A DNA stretch of 64,000 nt. Origin: Amycolatopsis bullii. GTDB lineage: Bacteria; Actinomycetota; Actinomycetes; Mycobacteriales; Pseudonocardiaceae. The position numbers and the translations under genes were made by a program. The notes under the pieces were generated by a model that worked only from the letters and a program-made list of their open reading frames with translations, was not told the origin of the DNA and did not search any database. Positions 44,785 to 52,244 of this stretch are shown here, piece by piece; position 1 is the stretch's first letter; each line of letters begins with the position of its first letter. The stretch is taken from contig NZ_BNAW01000052.1 of the NCBI RefSeq assembly GCF_014654205.1, positions 1 to 64,000 of the forward strand, read 5' to 3'.

Positions 44785-44852
44785 TCCGCGTTTCCCCTTC
44801 GGAGCGGCGGTCCTGACGGCAGTATGGTGCTCTCCGACGAAGGGGAGCGCGG

Positions 44853-45749
44853 ATGAGCGAGCCGGACCACAGACGGCCGGACCAGTACCCGCCGTGGCAG
44901 CCGCCGGTGCCGCCGAAGCAGACGTCACCGGCGGCCATGGTGCTGATCACCGGGTCGGTCGCGGTCGTCATCCTGATGGTGCTGGCCTTCCTGGCCTGGG
45001 GGTGGCCGGGGTTTCTGCGGGAGGCGGACGGGCGCGCGCAAGTCGCGCCGGGACACTGGCCCGCGGGCTCGGCGACGGTCGTGACGCCGACGCCTCCGGT
45101 GCCGAGCACCCCGGTGACGCTGCCGGGCGGCCGGGCCCCGATGCCGAAGCGGGCGAAGCCGCTGGCCGACCCGGTGACGTGCGCGTTCACCCCGGACCCG
45201 AGCTCACCGGCCCCGAAGAAGGTCGCGCTGCCGCCCGACGGCCCGGCGCCGTCGAGCGGGACCGCCGGCGTCCGGCTCGCGACGACCGCCGGCGACATCG
45301 GGCTCACCCTGGACCGCGCGCTGGCGCCGTGCACGGTGGTGAACTTCCTGAGCCTGGCCCGGCAGGGGTTCTACGACGGCACGTCGTGCCACCGGCTGTC
45401 GGTCACCACCGGGCTGCAGATGCTCCAGTGCGGCGACCCGGTCGGCGACGGCACCGGCGGCCCCGGCTACACGATCCGCGACGAGTTGTTCCCCGGGCTG
45501 ACGTACGGCCGCGGCGTCCTCGCGATGGCGAAGACGACCGCCCCGGACTCCGGCGGTTCCCAGTTCTTCCTCGTCTTCGGCGAGACCGACATCCCACCCG
45601 AGTACACGGTCTTCGGCAGCATCGACGACCCGGGCCTGGAAACCCTCGACGCGATCGCCCGCGGCGGAATCGACCCGGCCAAACCGGGCATCGGCGACGG
45701 CAGCGGCCCGCCCAAAACCCCCGTAACGCTCACCCACGTCACTTCTTGA
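44853..45749 (+). CDS. membrane-anchored cyclophilin-type peptidyl-prolyl isomerase-like protein
   Basis: A 298-aa protein. A Pro-rich cytoplasmic N-terminus precedes one transmembrane helix (MVLITGSVAVVILMVLAFLA, about 29-48), a Pro/Thr linker, then an extracytoplasmic cyclophilin domain (about 135-298). It retains FYDGTSCHRLS and DSGGSQFFLVFGE. The usual active-site Phe-His-Arg reads Cys-His-Arg; the catalytic Arg remains. Extra cysteines (CAF, APCT, SCHR, QCGD) may form disulfides. It may assist folding of exported proteins such as the upstream glycosidases, which is inference. ATG with GGGGAG upstream. Confidence 0.85.
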   Translation: MSEPDHRRPDQYPPWQPPVPPKQTSPAAMVLITGSVAVVILMVLAFLAWGWPGFLREADGRAQVAPGHWPAGSATVVTPTPPVPSTPVTLPGGRAPMPKRAKPLADPVTCAFTPDPSSPAPKKVALPPDGPAPSSGTAGVRLATTAGDIGLTLDRALAPCTVVNFLSLARQGFYDGTSCHRLSVTTGLQMLQCGDPVGDGTGGPGYTIRDELFPGLTYGRGVLAMAKTTAPDSGGSQFFLVFGETDIPPEYTVFGSIDDPGLETLDAIARGGIDPAKPGIGDGSGPPKTPVTLTHVTS

Positions 45750-45762
45750 CCGTGCGGCAAGA

Positions 45763-45878
45763 GGCATCACCCGTGATTGAGCGGGCATCTCGCGTGATCG
45801 GAGGGGCATCACTCCGATGCCCCGCCGATCACGCGTGATGCCTCTCCAGACACGCGTAATGCCCCTTCAATCACGGTC
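45763..45878. repeat. inverted array of 21-bp units, family A, copy 2
   Basis: GGCATC units start at 45763, 45784 and 45805. Inverted GATGCC/AATGCC units start at 45816, 45837 and 45858. Spacing is exactly 21 bp, with ATCACGCGTGAT-like dyads, the same family as at 34394. It lies between convergent genes, and its last unit supplies the final codons and TGA stop of the monooxygenase gene (stop at 45867-45869). Confidence 0.85.
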
Positions 45879-47609
45879 CAGGAGGGTGCGGAGGGCCTTG
45901 AGGAGGGTGTCGGCCGGGGTGGGGGAGAGGGTTTGGTGGCGGGAGGCGACGTAGGCGTCGGGGCGGACGAGGAGGCAGCCGTCCTCGGCGATGCCGCTGA
46001 GGCGGGACCAGTCGCCGTAGGCGTCGCGGACGCCCGGGTCGCCGATGCGGACCGTCCGCAGGTCGAGGCCCAGCTCGGCGCCCACCTTGGCCGCCGCGTC
46101 GCGCCACGGGGTGCCGGTGAGCCCGGTCAGGAGCGTCCACCGGCCGCCGCCGACCAGGTCCAAAGTGGACACGCGACGCCCGTGCGGCCCAACCAGCCAC
46201 GCGTGCGGCAGCTTCGCCCCCGGCTCGGTGCTCGGGTGGTGGAACAGCTCGGGATCGCGGTCGGGCACCGACCGCACGCCGTCGGGCAGCACCGCCCCGG
46301 ACACGTACCGCTGGTCCAGCTCGACGCCGTGGGCGTTGAACTCGTAGTGCTTGAGCTCGATCGCCTTCTCCAGCTCACGTCGTTTGCGCGCCCCCTCGGC
46401 GGTGGGGGCGAGGCAGGTCTCGAGCCCGGCGGTGATGCCGTCGGCGTCGGTGTCGCCGGAAATCCCCAGTGCGGCGAAGATCGGCCCGAACTGGTCGCGG
46501 CTGAGGTTGGCCCGGTCGACGATCTGCTTGCCCACCGGCGCCCGCTCGGCGGTGTAGCTGTCCAGCAGCCCCTCGCCCGCCTCGCCGCGCAGCACCATCG
46601 CCAGCTTCCACGCCAGGTTGTACGAGTCCTGCACGGACGTGTTCGACCCCAGCCCGTTCGACGGCGGGTGCCGGTGCACCGCGTCCCCGGCGCAGAACAC
46701 CCGGCCGCTGCGGTACTCGGTCGCGTAGTTGTGGTTGACCGTCCACAGGGACGTCGAGGTGATCTCGACGTCCAGCGCGGGGTCGCCGACCAGGTCCCGC
46801 ACCAGCCGCGTCGCCTCCTCGGCGTCGACCTCCGGCGGCGGCTGGGCGATGTCGTAACCCCAGGTCAGCAGCCACTCGTTCCACGGACGCACCATCCGCA
46901 CCAGGCCCATCCCGATCCCGCCGAGGTGCGCGCCCGGGCGCATCACCCAGTAGAGGACGCTCGGCCGGTGAGCCACGTACCGCGCGAGGTCGGCGGTGAA
47001 CGTGATGTTCATGCTGCCCGCCTTGCCGGTCTGCCCGGCGATCGGCAGCCCGGCCTGCTCGGCGACGCGGCTGCGGGCGCCGTCCGCGCCGATCAGGTAC
47101 TTGGCGCGCAAGCTGAACTCGTCGCCGCGGACGCGGTCGCGGAACCGCACGTCGACCCCGGACTCGTCCTGGGTGAAGGACAGGAACTCCGTGTCCAGCC
47201 GCAGTTTCGCGCCGCGCGCGGCGGCCTCGCTCACCAGGATCGGCTCGAGGTAGGTCTGCGGCAGGTCGATCATGTGGCACGGGCTGGCGGCCGCGTATTC
47301 GGACGCCGACCGGTCGCCGGTGCCCCAGCTGGCGATCCGGCCGATCTCCGGCCCGGTCAGCGACGTGCAGAGCACGGTGTCGCCCATCAGCTCCGGCGGC
47401 GTCCCCGCGGCGAGGGCCTTGTCCTCGACACCGAGGTCGCGCAGCACTTCCATGGTCCGCTGGTTGGTGATGTGGGCGCGGGGCGTGTTGGCCGTCCAGC
47501 CGTACTTGGTGGCCAGCACGGTCGGCACGCCGTAGGTGGCCAGCAGCAGCGCCGCGGAGCCGCCGGCCGGGCCGCTGCCGACCACGATGACGTCGGTGTC
47601 ACAGGTCAT
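45867..47609 (-). CDS. FAD-dependent aromatic hydroxylase (TfdB/resorcinol hydroxylase-like)
   Basis: A 580-aa group A flavoprotein monooxygenase. The FAD dinucleotide motif is VIVVGSGPAGGSAALLLA, the DG motif LIGADGARSRVAEQAG, and the GD motif FCAGDAVHRHPPSNGLGSN. A C-terminal thioredoxin-like domain begins near residue 480. The branch includes 2,4-dichlorophenol 6-monooxygenase and resorcinol hydroxylases. The start overlaps the fused maleylacetate reductase/hydroxyquinol dioxygenase gene by 4 bp, so hydroxylation of resorcinol or a related phenol to hydroxyquinol is the best inference. The C-terminal codons lie in a repeat unit. Confidence 0.9.
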   Translation of the reverse strand: MTCDTDVIVVGSGPAGGSAALLLATYGVPTVLATKYGWTANTPRAHITNQRTMEVLRDLGVEDKALAAGTPPELMGDTVLCTSLTGPEIGRIASWGTGDRSASEYAAASPCHMIDLPQTYLEPILVSEAAARGAKLRLDTEFLSFTQDESGVDVRFRDRVRGDEFSLRAKYLIGADGARSRVAEQAGLPIAGQTGKAGSMNITFTADLARYVAHRPSVLYWVMRPGAHLGGIGMGLVRMVRPWNEWLLTWGYDIAQPPPEVDAEEATRLVRDLVGDPALDVEITSTSLWTVNHNYATEYRSGRVFCAGDAVHRHPPSNGLGSNTSVQDSYNLAWKLAMVLRGEAGEGLLDSYTAERAPVGKQIVDRANLSRDQFGPIFAALGISGDTDADGITAGLETCLAPTAEGARKRRELEKAIELKHYEFNAHGVELDQRYVSGAVLPDGVRSVPDRDPELFHHPSTEPGAKLPHAWLVGPHGRRVSTLDLVGGGRWTLLTGLTGTPWRDAAAKVGAELGLDLRTVRIGDPGVRDAYGDWSRLSGIAEDGCLLVRPDAYVASRHQTLSPTPADTLLKALRTLLDRD

Positions 47610-49354
47610 TCGCTGCTCCCTGAAATCCGGAAGGTGAAGTCGAGGCGATCGGTGAAGTCGACGATCAGGCCGTCCTTGACGCCGAACACGGTGTCCGAGT
47701 CGAGGTACTCCCCGCCGGCGACGAACAGCTGCGTGATCAGCGTCCGGTAGCCGGGCTTGGCGATCATGAAGTGCACGTGCGGCGCCCGGTAGGGGTGCCG
47801 GCCGACGGCGTCCAGCATCTGCCCGACCGGGCCGTCGGCGGGGATCGGGTACGCGCTCGGCACGATCGTCCGGAACCGCAGCCGCCCGTCGGCGTCGGTG
47901 CGGAAGCGGGCGCGCAGCACCGGCCCGTCGACGTCGGGCAGCTGGACGTCGTAGAAGCCGTCCTCGTTGGACTGCCAGACGTCGACGATCGCGTCCGCCA
48001 CCGGCTCGTCGTCCGTGTCGACCACGCGGACCTCCACCGGCAGCGGAGTCCCCGGCAGCCCGGCGGCCAGGTCGGCACCCTGCGGGGTTTCCGGCGGTCC
48101 GTCGACGTAGAACGGCCCGAGCACGGCCGACGGCGTCGTGTCCGGCGTCCGCGAGTTGGTGAGGACGTCGACGACGCTCGACACGCCGAGGGTGTCCGAC
48201 AGCAGGATGAACTCCTGCCGCGTGTCGGTGGTGATGTGCCCGGCTCGGGTCAGGAAGCCGATCGCGTACTCCCACTCGGCCTGGGTGAGGTCGGTGCGGA
48301 TCGCGTAGCCGTGCAGCGTCTCGACCAGGTCGGTCAGGAGGAGACGCACGCGGCCGGGCGCTCCGGCGAAGCTGTCGACGACCTGCTTCGTGAGTGCCTT
48401 GAGGCTCGGGCGCGCGGCCGGGCGGGTGCCGTGCAGGGCCTGACGCAGCAGGTCCGCTTCCGGTTCGCCGTCGAGATCCGCCTCGGTGAGGCCGAGTTCG
48501 CCCAGCGAATGCGGAATCGGCAGGGACGCGGCCAGCTCGAACACGTCCGCGGCGTCGTCGAGGCCCTGGTGCGCCATGACGTACGGGAGCAGGACGGCGT
48601 GGGTTTCGGCGTGCGGCAGCCCGAACTTGCCGCCGAGGTGGTGGCAGAGCCGGTGGTGGAGGCCCATCTGCACCGCGTCGAGGCAGGTGCCGGCGAGCCA
48701 CGCGCCGCGCAGCGCGTCGGTGCGGGCGTCCACATCGGACGGATCGGCGGCGATTCGTGGCAGGGCGTTCGTGAGCAGCTTCGTCGCTTCCGCGGCGAGC
48801 AGGTCGGTCATCGGGTTGGCGTCCGGGGCGTACCGCGCTTCGACGGCGTGGGCGAGCGCGTTGAGCCCGCTCGCTGCCGACACGGGGACCGGTAGCGAGA
48901 GCGTCAGCGACACGTCGTAGAGGACGGTCTCCGGCCGGACCGCCGGGGTTCGTTGCGTGGTCTTGCGGCCGTCGGCGGTCTCGCCGAGGACGGATGTCAG
49001 CTCGGAGCCCGCGTACGTCGTCGGCACGATCAGCTGCGGCAGGCCGGTCCGCAGGGCGAGCGCCTTGGCCAGGCCGGTCGCCGAGCCGCCGCCGATCGCC
49101 ACGACGCCGTCGATGTCGTTCTCCGCGACGACCTTGAGCGCGCGTTCGGTGACGTCGACGGGGGTGTGCATGGCGGCGTCTGCGAAGCGCGCGGCCAGCC
49201 GGGGGCCGAGCGCCGCGGCGGCCCGGTCGCCGTGCCGTGGGCGGCCGATCAGCAGGACGCGGCCGAGCCCGAGCCGGTCGGCTTCCGCGCCGAGCGTGTC
49301 GAGCGAGCCGAAGACCACCCGGACGGGGTTCGCGGCGTAGCTGAACGAGGTCAT
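47606..49354 (-). CDS. bifunctional maleylacetate reductase / hydroxyquinol 1,2-dioxygenase fusion
   Basis: A 582-aa single protein. Residues 1 to about 312 are an iron-alcohol-dehydrogenase-type maleylacetate reductase: IGGGSATGLAKALA (88-101), PTTYAGSE, MGLHHRLCHHLGG and LPHAETHAVLLPY. Residues about 315-582 are an intradiol dioxygenase with its N-terminal helical domain and iron ligands Y468, Y502, H526 and H528, with spacing as in hydroxyquinol 1,2-dioxygenase. The dioxygenase makes maleylacetate from hydroxyquinol and the reductase makes 3-oxoadipate, so two consecutive steps are joined in reverse order. The reductase half is slightly shorter than the usual 350 aa. No frameshift or stop separates the halves. 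ATG at 49354. Confidence 0.92.
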   Translation of the reverse strand: MTSFSYAANPVRVVFGSLDTLGAEADRLGLGRVLLIGRPRHGDRAAAALGPRLAARFADAAMHTPVDVTERALKVVAENDIDGVVAIGGGSATGLAKALALRTGLPQLIVPTTYAGSELTSVLGETADGRKTTQRTPAVRPETVLYDVSLTLSLPVPVSAASGLNALAHAVEARYAPDANPMTDLLAAEATKLLTNALPRIAADPSDVDARTDALRGAWLAGTCLDAVQMGLHHRLCHHLGGKFGLPHAETHAVLLPYVMAHQGLDDAADVFELAASLPIPHSLGELGLTEADLDGEPEADLLRQALHGTRPAARPSLKALTKQVVDSFAGAPGRVRLLLTDLVETLHGYAIRTDLTQAEWEYAIGFLTRAGHITTDTRQEFILLSDTLGVSSVVDVLTNSRTPDTTPSAVLGPFYVDGPPETPQGADLAAGLPGTPLPVEVRVVDTDDEPVADAIVDVWQSNEDGFYDVQLPDVDGPVLRARFRTDADGRLRFRTIVPSAYPIPADGPVGQMLDAVGRHPYRAPHVHFMIAKPGYRTLITQLFVAGGEYLDSDTVFGVKDGLIVDFTDRLDFTFRISGSSE

Positions 49355-49432
49355 GCGAGGGAGTATCCGGTGACACCAGGGCCTGGTCCTGCACGTTCTT
49401 GCTACGCGACGGCACGAAACGAGCAGAGTATT

Positions 49433-49475
49433 CGGGGCTTCGCCCCAGCCGGGGGCTCCGCCACCCGGACCCCCG
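49433..49475. repeat. G+C-rich dispersed repeat, copy 2
   Basis: CGGGGCTTCGCCCC followed by GGGGGCTCCGCCACCCGG is the reverse complement of the element at 15049-15092, with few changes. It lies between the AraC gene stop and the fusion gene start, and could terminate araC transcription or act in the fusion gene's leader. Confidence 0.75.
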
Positions 49476-49490
49476 CAAAACAGTGTGTGG

Positions 49491-50366
49491 TCAGCCCGAG
49501 CGGCGCAGCGCCGCCGGTGTCGTGCCCAACTGGGCGCGCAGCACCCGCGTCAGGTGCTCCTGGTGCGAGAACCCGCACCGGACGGCGATCTCGGCGATCG
49601 GGTCGTCGCCCGTGCGCAGCAGCAGCCCGGCCCGTTCGACGCGCAGGCGCAGCAGGTACCGGTGCGGCGGCAGGCCGGTGCGGGCCTTGAACCGGCGGGA
49701 GAACTGGCTGACGCTCAGCCCGGCGAGCGCGGCCAGGTCGGCCAGCGGCACCGGCTCGGCCAGCCGTTCGGCCATCAGGTCGCGGACCGCCGCGAACTGG
49801 CGGTCGGAGAGGCCGCGGGCCGGCTCGGGCTCGGGGACGTGCCCGGCGCGGTGGTGGCGCACGAGCTGCGCGGCGACGAGCGCGCCGAGCTGGTCGGCGT
49901 AGGTGCGGGCGCTCGGCGCCCAGTCGCGGACAACGCCGTCGAGGCCGAGCACGAGCTGTTCGAGCAGCGGATCGTGGCTGCCGAGCTCCTCGGCGAGCCG
50001 CACCGGCGCGTGCGCACCGGCGGCGTCCTGCACGGCGTCGTCGGCGAGGTAGACGTGCACGGTGTCGAGCGCCCCGCCGAGCTCGACGGACAGCTCGGCG
50101 TGCGACGGCTGCAGGAAGAGCCCGCCGGCGGGCATCCGCCGGCTCTGTTCCCGCGCGGTCCCGACCCCGCGCCGGACGGTGACCGGGCCGTCGAGGTGCA
50201 GGATCAGCTGGTGACTGCGGGCGGCCCCGAACTCGGCGCGGTAGGGGCGTTCCCGCTGCCGGGAGACGTAGACCCGGTCCCAGCCGAGGCCGGCGCTGGT
50301 CCGGTCCGGGCGGACCCAGGGCAGCGCGAGGATGCCGTTCGTGTCGGCCAGCCCGAGTTCGCCCAC
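49491..50366 (-). CDS. AraC-family transcriptional regulator
   Basis: A 291-aa regulator. GTG 50366 is chosen because GAGGAGG lies 4-5 nt upstream. The N-terminal ligand domain (about 1-180) contains SHQLILHLDGPVTVRRG and MPAGGLFLQPSHAEL. The C-terminal double HTH has VPLADLAALAGLSVSQFSRRF and DPIAEIAVRCGFSHQEHLTRVL. It is upstream of and co-oriented with the hydroxyquinol operon, so it is the likely activator, with an aromatic as inducer. It is separated from that operon by a hairpin repeat. Confidence 0.92.
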   Translation of the reverse strand: MGELGLADTNGILALPWVRPDRTSAGLGWDRVYVSRQRERPYRAEFGAARSHQLILHLDGPVTVRRGVGTAREQSRRMPAGGLFLQPSHAELSVELGGALDTVHVYLADDAVQDAAGAHAPVRLAEELGSHDPLLEQLVLGLDGVVRDWAPSARTYADQLGALVAAQLVRHHRAGHVPEPEPARGLSDRQFAAVRDLMAERLAEPVPLADLAALAGLSVSQFSRRFKARTGLPPHRYLLRLRVERAGLLLRTGDDPIAEIAVRCGFSHQEHLTRVLRAQLGTTPAALRRSG

Positions 50367-50431
50367 GCTGCCTCCTCGCCGCGATGGTACCCGCAAGAGG
50401 CCGGGTGGCCGGTCAGGCGACGCCCGAAAGG

Positions 50432-50680
50432 GTCGGCTTGCGTACCGGAACGGTCAGGCTGCGTACCGGGGGAGTCGGCTTGCGTACCGGAAGGGTCGGG
50501 CTGCGTACCTGGAGAGTCGGTTCGCGTAGCGGAAGGGGTTGCTCGGGAACCGCTCGCCGAGGTACGCAGGCCGACTGTCCAGGTACGCAGGCCGACTCTC
50601 CAGGTACGCAGGCCGACTGTCCAGGTACGCAAGCCGACTGTCCAGGTACGCGAGCCGACTGTCCAGGTACCTGGACGTTG
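50432..50680. repeat. inverted array of 21-bp units, family B
   Basis: GCGTACC units start at 50440, 50461, 50482, 50503 and 50524. After a 26-bp centre, inverted GGTACGC units start at 50561, 50582, 50603, 50624, 50645 and 50666. Spacing is exactly 21 bp in both arms. Consensus units are GTCGGCTTGCGTACCGGAA and its inverse. The sequence differs from family A but the architecture is the same. It fills nearly all of the 332-bp gap between the flavin reductase 3' end and the AraC gene 5' end. Confidence 0.9.
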
Positions 50681-50698
50681 GCCGTCAGGCGGGTCCGG

Positions 50699-51565
50699 TC
50701 AGAGGTCCAGCACCAGCCGAGGTGACAGCGCGCGCGAAACGCACGGGTACATCCGGCCCGCAGCGGCGCCGATGTCGTCGCGGTGCTCGGGTTCACCCTC
50801 GAGAACCCGGACCTCGCAGCTGCCGCACACCCCTTCCCGGCACGCGGACGGCACCGGCTTCCCGGCGTGGTTCAGCGCGTCCAGCAGGGACTCGTCCGCC
50901 GGGACCTGGATCGTGCCGCCGGATCGTGCGCAGGCCACCTCGAACGGTGTGTCCGGCCCGAACGTCCGCCGGGTGGGTTCGAAGCGTTCGGTGTGCACCC
51001 CCGGGAACACCGCCTCGGCCGCGTCCACCATCGACGCCGGGCCGCAGCAGTAGACCTCCGCGGCCGGGAACTCCCGCGCCAGGGCCGCGAGGTCCGGGCG
51101 CCCGAGCCGCACGCGTTCCCCGTACTCGGAAGCGAGTTCCGCGGCGAACGGCCGTCCCGCGTACGCCAGTGTCACCGCGGCACCGGAAGCGACCGCGGCA
51201 CGCAGCATCGGCACGATCGGCGTGATCCCGATCCCGCCCGCCACGAACAGGTACTCCGCCGCCGGCTGCAGCGGGAAGTGGTTTCGGGGCAGGGAAACCG
51301 TGAGCGTCCGGCCCGGCTGCAGGAACAGGTGGACGTACTCCGAGCCGCCGCGGCTGAGCGGGTCGTGGCGGACCGCAATGCGGTAGGCCGACAGGTCACC
51401 GGGGTCGCCGCACAGCGAGTACTGCCGCGTCAGCCAGTTCGGCAGCTCCAGGTCGATGTGCGCGCCCGGCTCCCACGGCGCCAGTGGGCCTTCGTCGCCG
51501 CGCAGGACCAGCGAGACGACGTCGTCGGTGACGCGTTCGATGCGCTCCAGGATGGTTTTCTGCAT
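50699..51565 (-). CDS. phthalate-dioxygenase-reductase-type ferredoxin reductase
   Basis: A 288-aa reductase. The flavin domain has RQYSLCGDP, the NAD domain has FVAGGIGITPIVPML and VYCCGPASMVDA. A C-terminal plant-type [2Fe-2S] domain has ligands in CREGVCGSC and a distal Cys in MYPCVSRAL. It passes electrons from NAD(P)H to an oxygenase, but no Rieske or P450 oxygenase gene is adjacent. It begins 1 bp after the PPOX flavoprotein stop, so the two are an operon. It ends 18 bp before the 21-bp array. Confidence 0.92.
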   Translation of the reverse strand: MQKTILERIERVTDDVVSLVLRGDEGPLAPWEPGAHIDLELPNWLTRQYSLCGDPGDLSAYRIAVRHDPLSRGGSEYVHLFLQPGRTLTVSLPRNHFPLQPAAEYLFVAGGIGITPIVPMLRAAVASGAAVTLAYAGRPFAAELASEYGERVRLGRPDLAALAREFPAAEVYCCGPASMVDAAEAVFPGVHTERFEPTRRTFGPDTPFEVACARSGGTIQVPADESLLDALNHAGKPVPSACREGVCGSCEVRVLEGEPEHRDDIGAAAGRMYPCVSRALSPRLVLDL

Positions 51566-51566
51566 G

Positions 51567-52187
51567 TCAGTACAGCTTCCGGTAGCCGTCTTCGAGGAGC
51601 TGGTCGAGCAGCGCCGGGTCGACGTTCATCTTCTCGCCCGCGATCTCGCCGGCCGACGGCAGTTCCGCCGCGAGTGCCTGGCTCGCCGGGTCCCACAGGC
51701 GCGACCGGATCAGCGCGCGGCCGCAGTGGAAGTACACCTCGGCGACGTCGACGACGATCGCCAGCATCGGGGCCTTGGCCTCGGTGCGCATCCGGGCGAG
51801 CACGTCCGGGTCGTCGGTGACGTACGCGCTTCCGTTGACCCGCAGCGTTTCCCGCATGCCGGGGACGAAGAACAGCAGTCCGACGCCGTCGTTTTCGGCG
51901 ATGTTGCGGAAGGAGTCGGCGATCTTGTTGCCGGGCCGGTCGGGCAGGGCCAGGGTGCGCTCGTCGAGGACCTTGACGAAGCCGGGGTAGTCGCCGCGGG
52001 GCGAGCAGTCGGCGCGGCCCGTGGCGTCGGCGGTGGCCAGCGTCAGGAACGGCGAGTGCGCGATGAAGCGGCGGGCGTGGGCGTCGATGCGGTCGCCGAT
52101 CTTGGCCTTGAGCATCTCCTCCGGCTCGCCCAGCCGGGCCCGCACCTCGGCCGCGGAGACGCGGGGCAGAGTGTTTGTGCTGGTCAT
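51567..52187 (-). CDS. PPOX-type FMN-dependent flavoprotein (MSMEG_1061-like)
   Basis: A 206-aa split-barrel flavoprotein of the pyridoxamine-phosphate-oxidase-like superfamily. Key regions are PFLTLATADATGRADCSPRGDYPGF (read as two joined strands), LALPDRPGNKIADSFRNI and VGLLFFVPGMRETLRVNG. Such proteins bind FMN or F420 and reduce or detoxify small molecules. It is the first gene of an operon with the ferredoxin reductase and is divergent from a TetR gene. The ATG at 52187 has no clear Shine-Dalgarno sequence. Confidence 0.88.
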   Translation of the reverse strand: MTSTNTLPRVSAAEVRARLGEPEEMLKAKIGDRIDAHARRFIAHSPFLTLATADATGRADCSPRGDYPGFVKVLDERTLALPDRPGNKIADSFRNIAENDGVGLLFFVPGMRETLRVNGSAYVTDDPDVLARMRTEAKAPMLAIVVDVAEVYFHCGRALIRSRLWDPASQALAAELPSAGEIAGEKMNVDPALLDQLLEDGYRKLY

Positions 52188-52190
52188 GGC

Positions 52191-52198
52191 ATAATTAT
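52191..52198. promoter_or_regulatory. AT-rich dyad between PPOX and tetR genes
   Basis: ATAATTAT is a perfect palindrome 3 bp upstream of the PPOX start codon, in an AT-rich stretch (52187-52230) unusual for this window. It could be part of the TetR operator or of overlapping promoters. Confidence 0.4.
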
Positions 52199-52244
52199 GA
52201 GCAAATATTCAGATCTTGACTACTCGCTTTCGCCAGGGGGAGCC

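Noticed and set aside
50432..50680. Possible CRISPR array
   Set aside because: Units are back-to-back at 21 bp with no unique spacers, and the array inverts in the middle. No cas genes are nearby.
50204..50796. Small repetitive open frames reading through the 21-bp array (GLRTW- and CVPGQSA-type repeats)
   Set aside because: The 21-bp period keeps any frame open, so the frames are a by-product. They overlap real genes at both ends and have no start with a Shine-Dalgarno sequence.
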